DNA of 11,462 nucleotides from JAKEGN01 sp964465665 (GTDB lineage Bacteria; Pseudomonadota; Gammaproteobacteria; Steroidobacterales; Woeseiaceae): assembly GCA_964465665.1 (NCBI GenBank), contig CAYXKM010000223.1, positions 1-11,462 on the forward strand, read 5' to 3'. Within the stretch, counting starts at the first letter, position 1. Each line of letters starts with the position of its first letter. Positions 6,998-11,462 of this stretch are shown here, in pieces. The notes under the pieces were generated by a model, which saw nothing but the letters and a program-made list of their open reading frames with translations, was not told the DNA's origin and searched no databases. The position numbers were made by a program, and so were the translations under genes.

Positions 6998-8770
6998 CTA
7001 CTCGGTGCGCGGTGCGCGCACTCGGATACCTGCTTCCTTGAGCTGCTCGGCCGAAACCTCGCCGGGGGCGTTAGTCAGCGGGCAATGGGCCGATTGAGTC
7101 TTGGGAAACGCAATGACATCGCGAATGCTCTCCGCGCCGGCCATCAGCATGACCATGCGATCGAGGCCGAACGCGATTCCGCCGTGCGGCGGGCAACCGA
7201 ATGTCAGCGCGCGCAGCAAGTGGCCGAATTTTTCCTCCGCCTCTTCCTTGCTGATTTGGAGCAAATCGAACACCGCCGATTGCATGGCCTGGTCGTGAAT
7301 ACGGATCGAACCGCCGCCGATTTCCGAACCGTTCAGCACCATGTCGTAGGCGCGTGACAACGCGGTGCCGGGATTTGCCCGGACTTCTTGCGGATCGTCA
7401 GTGTTGGGCGACGTGAACGGATGATGCAGCGAGGTCCAGCGGCCTGTTTGCTGGTCTTTCTCGAACATCGGGAACTCGATGACCCAAAGCGGAGCCCATC
7501 CCGTCGAGAGCAGTCCCCGATCCACACCGAGCTTGACGCGCAAAGCGCCGAGCGCATCGTTGACCACGCTGGCCTTGTCCGCGCCGAAGAAAATCAGGTC
7601 GCCGTTCTTCGCAGCAGTTCTTGCCAGAATGTTGCGTACGACCGCATCCGGCAAGAACTTGAGGATCGGCGATTGCAGACCATCCTTGCCTGCTGCCACG
7701 TCGTTGACCTTGATGTAAGCCAGTCCCTTGGCGCCGTAGCGACCGACAAAGCTTGTGTAATCGTCGATCTCCTTGCGACTCAGGGTGCCACCGCCAAGCA
7801 GGCAAAGGGCTGCGACGCGACCTTCGGGATCTTTCGCGGGGCCGGCAAAAACCTTGAATTCGACTCCGGCCATCAGATCCGAGACCTCGACCAGTTCGAG
7901 CGCGATGCGCAGGTCGGGCTTGTCGGAGCCATATCGGAGCATGGCATCGGCATAGGTCATGCGCGGGAACGGGGAAGGTAGTTCGATCTGCATGACGTCC
8001 CTGAACAACGAACGAACCATGCCTTCCATAGTGTCGGTCACGGCCTTTTCGTCGACGAAACTCATCTCGATATCGAGCTGCGTGAATTCCGGCTGACGGT
8101 CGGCTCGCAGGTCCTCATCGCGGAAGCAGCGCACGATCTGGTAGTAGCGATCCAGCCCCGACATCATCAGCAAATGCTTGAAGATCTGCGGCGATTGCGG
8201 CAAAGCGAAGAATTTTCCGGGATGGGTACGGCTCGGCACGATGTAATCGCGTGCCCCTTCCGGCGTTGCGCGAGTCAGCATCGGTGTCTCGACGTCGATG
8301 AAACCGTTGTTATCGAGGAAGTTTCTCATCGCCCGCGTAACGCGATGTCGCAATCGCAGATTGCCAAGCATCTGTTCGCGACGCAGATCCAGGTAGCGGT
8401 ACTTGAGCCGCAACTCCTCGTTGACCTGCTGGTCATGCTGAAAGGGCGGTGTCTCCGACGGGTTCAGCGTGATGAGCGACGACGCCAATACTTCGACACC
8501 ACCGGTTTTCATGTTCGGGTTGAGCGTGCCATCCGGACGGTTGCGGACCTTGCCTTTGACCAGCAGCACGTACTCGCTGCGCAGGCGTTCTGCCTCCGCG
8601 AAAATCTCCGGCCGGTCCGGGTCAAATACGACCTGCAACAGGCCTTCGCGGTCCCGCAGGTCGACAAAGATCACGCCACCATGATCGCGTCGTCTATGCA
8701 CCCAGCCGGCTACGCTGATTTCCTGTCCGATCAGGGTCTCGTCGACCTGACCGCAATAATGGCTGCGCAT
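6998..8770 (-). CDS. aspS: Aspartyl-tRNA synthetase, predicted non-discriminating
   Basis: AspRS activates aspartate and charges it onto tRNA. The 590-residue class II enzyme has the N-terminal anticodon-binding OB fold (about 1-105), the catalytic core, and the bacterial GAD insertion (about 280-420). Visible core motifs are ATPEGARDYIVPSR, motif 2 with FRDEDLRADRQPEFTQLD at 216-233, HHPFTSP at 449-455, GSEIGGGSIR, and motif 3 with GIAFGLDRMVMLM at 531-543. In the OB fold, GWVHRRRDHGG has His at residue 30 and NRPDG has Gly at 81. These match the His31 and Gly83 positions reported for the P. aeruginosa non-discriminating enzyme, where E. coli has Leu and Lys. The enzyme may therefore also make Asp-tRNA(Asn) for GatCAB. 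The ATG at 8770 is preceded by a weak GGAA. nudB follows after 14 bp. Confidence 0.97.
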   Translation of the reverse strand: MRSHYCGQVDETLIGQEISVAGWVHRRRDHGGVIFVDLRDREGLLQVVFDPDRPEIFAEAERLRSEYVLLVKGKVRNRPDGTLNPNMKTGGVEVLASSLITLNPSETPPFQHDQQVNEELRLKYRYLDLRREQMLGNLRLRHRVTRAMRNFLDNNGFIDVETPMLTRATPEGARDYIVPSRTHPGKFFALPQSPQIFKHLLMMSGLDRYYQIVRCFRDEDLRADRQPEFTQLDIEMSFVDEKAVTDTMEGMVRSLFRDVMQIELPSPFPRMTYADAMLRYGSDKPDLRIALELVEVSDLMAGVEFKVFAGPAKDPEGRVAALCLLGGGTLSRKEIDDYTSFVGRYGAKGLAYIKVNDVAAGKDGLQSPILKFLPDAVVRNILARTAAKNGDLIFFGADKASVVNDALGALRVKLGVDRGLLSTGWAPLWVIEFPMFEKDQQTGRWTSLHHPFTSPNTDDPQEVRANPGTALSRAYDMVLNGSEIGGGSIRIHDQAMQSAVFDLLQISKEEAEEKFGHLLRALTFGCPPHGGIAFGLDRMVMLMAGAESIRDVIAFPKTQSAHCPLTNAPGEVSAEQLKEAGIRVRAPRTE

Positions 8771-8808
8771 GCTGAGTTCCGGCTTCGGGGGCTGAAAAAA
8801 GAGGCGGA

Positions 8809-8837
8809 ATGTTACGATTTGGCCGTGAATGCTGCAA
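8809..8837 (-). promoter_or_regulatory. Possible weak promoter before aspS
   Basis: The 78-bp gap between the DUF502 gene and aspS contains, on the minus strand, TTGCAG (8837-8832) and TAACAT (8814-8809) spaced by 17 bp. They match the sigma70 consensus at 3 and 4 of 6 positions, so this is weak. It would give aspS a second transcript in addition to read-through from fmdB. Confidence 0.25.
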
Positions 8838-8848
8838 GAACTATGGGG

Positions 8849-9502
8849 TCAGGCAATGCGATCGTTTGGCAGAACCAAAGGCAGCTCACCCGTCTGACCG
8901 GATTGCCACTGCGGCACGATCACGCCGAGAGACATGATCATCTTGACGGCGTCGTCCACGCTCATGTCGAGTTCGATGACATCCTTTCTCGGCACCAGGA
9001 AAATGAAGCCGGAGGTCGGGTTCGGCGTGGTCGGAAGGAAAACGCAGATCACATCCTCTGCCGTCTTTGCCTGTACTTCCTGCAACTGGGACGCCGTCTG
9101 GAAAGCAAGGCTGTAGAGGCCTTTTCGCGGATACTCGATCAACAGCACTTTTTTGAAGGACTGGCCGGAATCCGAGAAAACGACTTCGGAGAACTTTTTG
9201 ACGCCCGAATAGACTGTGCGGACGATAGGAATACGTACAAGCAAGGATTCCCATAATTTGACGGCAGAACGGCCGACAATGTTGGCTACCAGCACTCCGG
9301 TGAGGAGCAACACCAGTATGGTCAGCACGAGGCCGAGGCCCGGTATCGGAAACCCCAGCCACGTCTCCGGAAGGTATTGCTTCGGCACGAACCGGAGATT
9401 TTTGTCCATCAGCTCCAGCAGGAACCTGATTACGATGATCGTCACTGCCAGGGGCAGCCACACAAGAATTCCTGCAACCAGGTACCGGCGTAAACGCTTC
9501 AT
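8849..9502 (-). CDS. DUF502 family membrane protein
   Basis: The 217-residue protein belongs to the DUF502 family, whose function is not established to my knowledge. Two hydrophobic segments are seen at about residues 7-30 (YLVAGILVWLPLAVTIIVI) and 54-76 (PGLGLVLTILVLLLTGVLVANI), so it is an inner-membrane protein with a soluble C-terminal domain. Conserved family stretches include PIPGLGL, IPIVRTVYSGVKKF at 91-104, LIEYPRKGLYSLAF and VFLPTTPNPTSGFIFLVP. The ATG at 9502 gives a positively charged MKRLRRYL before the first segment. The longer in-frame extension to 9787 is a frame inside the fmdB-like gene and is not real. It is 13 bp downstream of the zinc-ribbon gene and 78 bp upstream of aspS, a conserved grouping. 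Confidence 0.9.
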   Translation of the reverse strand: MKRLRRYLVAGILVWLPLAVTIIVIRFLLELMDKNLRFVPKQYLPETWLGFPIPGLGLVLTILVLLLTGVLVANIVGRSAVKLWESLLVRIPIVRTVYSGVKKFSEVVFSDSGQSFKKVLLIEYPRKGLYSLAFQTASQLQEVQAKTAEDVICVFLPTTPNPTSGFIFLVPRKDVIELDMSVDDAVKMIMSLGVIVPQWQSGQTGELPLVLPNDRIA

Positions 9503-9515
9503 TCGGTGGTTGGCC

Positions 9516-9935
9516 CTATTCAGATTTGCTTTCGCTGGTCTTGCTTGAGGTGGACTTGCTTGAAGTATCCTTGGTGTCGACAGACTTCGAGGCCGTCTTG
9601 CTTGCACCGTTCTTGCCGTCAGCTGATTTCGCGGCCGTCTTGCTCTCGCTTTTGTCGCCATCCGCCTTGCCCACGGATGTCGACTCTGTGGATTCGGATT
9701 TGCTGCCGGCCGACGTGGAATCACCGTCAGTCTTGACCAGATTTCGCTGCTTGTCCTTCTTGAAATCCGTTTCGTACCAGCCCGCACCCTTGAGCCGGAA
9801 TCGTGGCGCCGAAATCAGGCGCTTCAGCTGCGGTTGCCCGCACGCCGGACATTCGAGCAGCGGCTCGTCGCTGATTTTCTGCAATGCATCCAGCGTGTGT
9901 TCGCAATTCCTGCAGGCATACTCATAGATGGGCAT
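9516..9935 (-). CDS. FmdB-type zinc-ribbon protein with Ser/Lys-rich tail
   Basis: This 139-residue protein starts with the small FmdB/CxxC_CxxC_SSSS zinc-ribbon domain: MPIYEYACRNC with C8 and C11, then CPAC with C29 and C32, the four zinc ligands. RLISAPRFRLKGAGWYETDFKK then closes the conserved part near residue 60. Family members are putative regulatory proteins of unproven function. The remaining half is a low-complexity tail made almost only of Ser, Lys, Thr, Ala, Asp and Glu (about 70-139), predicted to be disordered; most relatives have a shorter tail. The start is secure: a GGAG lies 8 bases before the ATG, and a sigma70-type promoter is at 9995-10023. The gene leads the fmdB-DUF502-aspS-nudB cluster. 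Confidence 0.9.
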   Translation of the reverse strand: MPIYEYACRNCEHTLDALQKISDEPLLECPACGQPQLKRLISAPRFRLKGAGWYETDFKKDKQRNLVKTDGDSTSAGSKSESTESTSVGKADGDKSESKTAAKSADGKNGASKTASKSVDTKDTSSKSTSSKTSESKSE

Positions 9936-9994
9936 GCACGATTCTCCAGATAACTCATTGATCAGGGCCGGGATCGGCCCGGAAGCCGCGACGC

Positions 9995-10023
9995 ATTATA
10001 GAAGTATCAGGCCGCCTTCTGAA
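9995..10023 (-). promoter_or_regulatory. Sigma70-type promoter for the fmdB-DUF502-aspS operon
   Basis: On the minus strand TTCAGA (10023-10018) and a perfect TATAAT (10000-9995) are separated by 17 bp. The -35 lies inside the last codons of clpB and the -10 just past its stop. Transcription would start near 9988, about 50 bases before the fmdB-like ATG. The leader contains a 6-bp GC stem with a 4-base loop (9965-9980) and a good GGAG ribosome-binding site. It is the best promoter match in the window. Confidence 0.6.
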
Positions 10024-11462
10024 ACTCCAGGTGATCGTCGCCAACACCGATTTCGATCGTGTCTCCCGGTTCGAACCGGCCGCGCAGGATTTCCTGGGCC
10101 AGCGGATTCTCCACTTGCTGCTGAATCGCGCGCTTCAGTGGCCGTGCCCCATACACCGGATCGAAGCCGGATGCGGCGAGTTTGTCGCGTGCGGCATCCG
10201 TCAGCACGATTGTCATGTCACGATCGGCGAGACGTTGGTGCAGGTAACCCAGTTGGATATCGACAATCTTGCGAATGTGTTCACGTCCCAGCGGATGAAA
10301 CACGACCACGTCATCGACGCGGTTGATGAACTCGGGTCGGAAATGCTGCGACACGACGTCCATCACTGCCGACTTCATTGCGGCATAGTTCTGCTCGCCA
10401 GTGAGCTCCTGGATCATTTGTGATCCGAGATTGGAGGTCATGACGATGACACAGTTGCGGAAATCCACGGTCCTGCCGTGGCCGTCGGTCAGTCGGCCGT
10501 CATCCAGCACCTGCAGAAGGATGTTGAACACATCCGGGTGCGCTTTCTCGATTTCGTCGAGCAAAATTACAGAATAGGGCCGCCGCCTGACCGCCTCGGT
10601 CAGGTAACCGCCCTCCTCGTAACCGACGTAACCCGGGGGCGCGCCGATCAAGCGTGCAACCGAGTGCTTTTCCATGAACTCGGACATGTCGAGGCGCACC
10701 ATCGCTTCGTCGGTATCGAACAGGAAGCCCGCCAGCGCTTTGGTCAACTCGGTCTTGCCGACGCCGGTAGGACCGAGGAACAGGAACGAACCGATCGGTC
10801 GCCTCGGATCCGAAAGCCCGGCCCGTGATCGGCGGATGGAATTGGCCACGGCGGTCAGGGCCTCGTCCTGTCCGACGACGCGTTGTCGCACGATCGCTTC
10901 CATCTGCAACAGCTTCTCTTTCTCGCCTTCCAGCATTTTCGACACCGGGATACCGGTCCACTTGGAAACTATCTCGGCCACTTCTTCCTCGGTGACGTTG
11001 TTGCGCAAAAGCGTCGTTTCCTTCGACTCGGCTTTCATGGCCTCGGCAAGCTGCTTCTCCAGTTCCGGAATGCGCCCGTACTGGAGTTCCGACATGCGCG
11101 TGAGGTCGCCGGCGCGGTGAGCGGTTTCCAGTTCGAGGCGGGTACGCTCCAGTTCTTCCTTGATATGCGCTGCACCCTGCATCGCCGCTTTCTCAGCCTT
11201 CCACACTTCCTCGAGATCGGAGTACTGGCGCTCGAGATCGGAAAGCTGGGTTTCGAGATCCTCGAGGCGTTTTCTCGAGGCATCGTCCGATTCTTTTTTC
11301 AGCGCCTCGCGTTCGATCTTCAACTGGATGATGCGGCGTTCCAGCCTGTCCATGACCTCGGGCTTCGAATCGATCTCGATACGAATGCGCGATGCGGCCT
11401 CGTCGATGAGGTCGATGGCCTTGTCCGGAAGTTGCCGGTCCGAGATGTAACGGTGCGACAGC
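10007..11462 (-). CDS. clpB: ClpB disaggregase, N-terminal part cut by window edge
   Basis: ClpB is a hexameric AAA+ chaperone that works with DnaK/DnaJ/GrpE to pull proteins out of aggregates. About 485 codons are visible, the C-terminal 55-60% of the usual 860 residues or so; the N domain and most of the first ATPase domain are outside. The first residues, LSHRYISDRQLPDKAIDLIDEAASR, are the end of NBD1. The coiled-coil middle domain follows, with ERRIIQLKIEREALKKESD and ARMSELQYGRIPELEKQL equivalents. NBD2 has Walker A GPTGVGKTE, the pore loop GYVGYEEGG, Walker B VILLDEIEKAHPDV, sensor VIMTSNLGS, arginine finger region RPEFINRVDDVVVFHPL, and sensor 2 GARPLKRAIQ. The 3' end overlaps the -35 of the next operon. 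Identity is certain; heat-shock control cannot be judged because the promoter is outside. Confidence 0.97.
   Translation of the reverse strand, partial: LSHRYISDRQLPDKAIDLIDEAASRIRIEIDSKPEVMDRLERRIIQLKIEREALKKESDDASRKRLEDLETQLSDLERQYSDLEEVWKAEKAAMQGAAHIKEELERTRLELETAHRAGDLTRMSELQYGRIPELEKQLAEAMKAESKETTLLRNNVTEEEVAEIVSKWTGIPVSKMLEGEKEKLLQMEAIVRQRVVGQDEALTAVANSIRRSRAGLSDPRRPIGSFLFLGPTGVGKTELTKALAGFLFDTDEAMVRLDMSEFMEKHSVARLIGAPPGYVGYEEGGYLTEAVRRRPYSVILLDEIEKAHPDVFNILLQVLDDGRLTDGHGRTVDFRNCVIVMTSNLGSQMIQELTGEQNYAAMKSAVMDVVSQHFRPEFINRVDDVVVFHPLGREHIRKIVDIQLGYLHQRLADRDMTIVLTDAARDKLAASGFDPVYGARPLKRAIQQQVENPLAQEILRGRFEPGDTIEIGVGDDHLEFQKAA

Noticed and set aside
8842..8851. Half-site resembling the GGGGTCAG repeat at the end of the DUF502 gene
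   Set aside because: Only eight to ten bases match, the second half of the palindrome is missing and the bases are partly coding, so chance is the simpler explanation.
8174..9256. A 360-codon open frame on the plus strand
   Set aside because: It is antisense to aspS and the DUF502 gene, both clearly real, and its translation shows no recognisable domain.
9503..9787. N-terminal extension of the DUF502 protein by 95 residues
   Set aside because: The added Arg/Pro/Ala-rich stretch is the alternative frame of the low-complexity tail of the fmdB-like gene. The family start is at 9502.
9965..9980. GC-rich hairpin after clpB as a rho-independent terminator
   Set aside because: The stem is 6 bp and no U-tract follows on the minus strand. 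It lies downstream of the fmdB promoter, so it is better described as a leader hairpin.

Overview
The window is 11.5 kb of ordinary chromosomal housekeeping DNA, moderately GC-rich and densely coding, from a gammaproteobacterium. The evidence is the protein sequences (MutS, RecA, AspRS and ClpB follow the gammaproteobacterial versions almost motif for motif) and two familiar neighbourhoods: mutS close to pncC and recA, and an fmdB-DUF502-aspS-nudB run. I cannot name the genus. The AspRS resembles the Pseudomonas-type non-discriminating enzyme, not that of E. coli. The intergenic palindromes are of the REP type that is common in environmental gammaproteobacteria.

Left part (1-3118, all minus strand). 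The genes read leftwards in the order GT4 glycosyltransferase, pncC, thpR, recA. recA is cut by the window edge and lacks its C-terminus. The glycosyltransferase and pncC overlap by 14 bp. pncC and thpR are separated by 85 bp that hold two related imperfect palindromes. recA follows thpR after 101 bp that could hold its own promoter, but I see no LexA box there.

Centre (3209-5773, plus strand). A complete mutS is transcribed divergently from the glycosyltransferase, with a 90-bp shared upstream region. Downstream, between mutS and the convergent hydrolase gene, lies a 91-bp inverted-repeat element with 23-bp arms that match at 22 positions.

Right part (5893-11462, all minus strand). Reading leftwards: clpB (N-terminal half beyond the window), a good sigma70-type promoter straddling the clpB stop codon, then fmdB-like zinc ribbon, DUF502 membrane protein, aspS, nudB and a small alpha/beta hydrolase. 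The last two overlap by ATGA. This looks like one operon with a possible weak internal promoter before aspS.

The genes serve DNA repair and recombination (mutS, recA), protein quality control (clpB), translation (aspS), folate biosynthesis (nudB), NAD-cycle repair (pncC) and RNA 2'-phosphate chemistry (thpR). I found no mobile element with a transposase, no CRISPR array, no tRNA or rRNA gene and no convincing new multi-gene system. No gene-free stretch exceeds 120 bp. The points most worth a second look are the two palindromic intergenic elements, the predicted non-discriminating AspRS and the recA upstream region.
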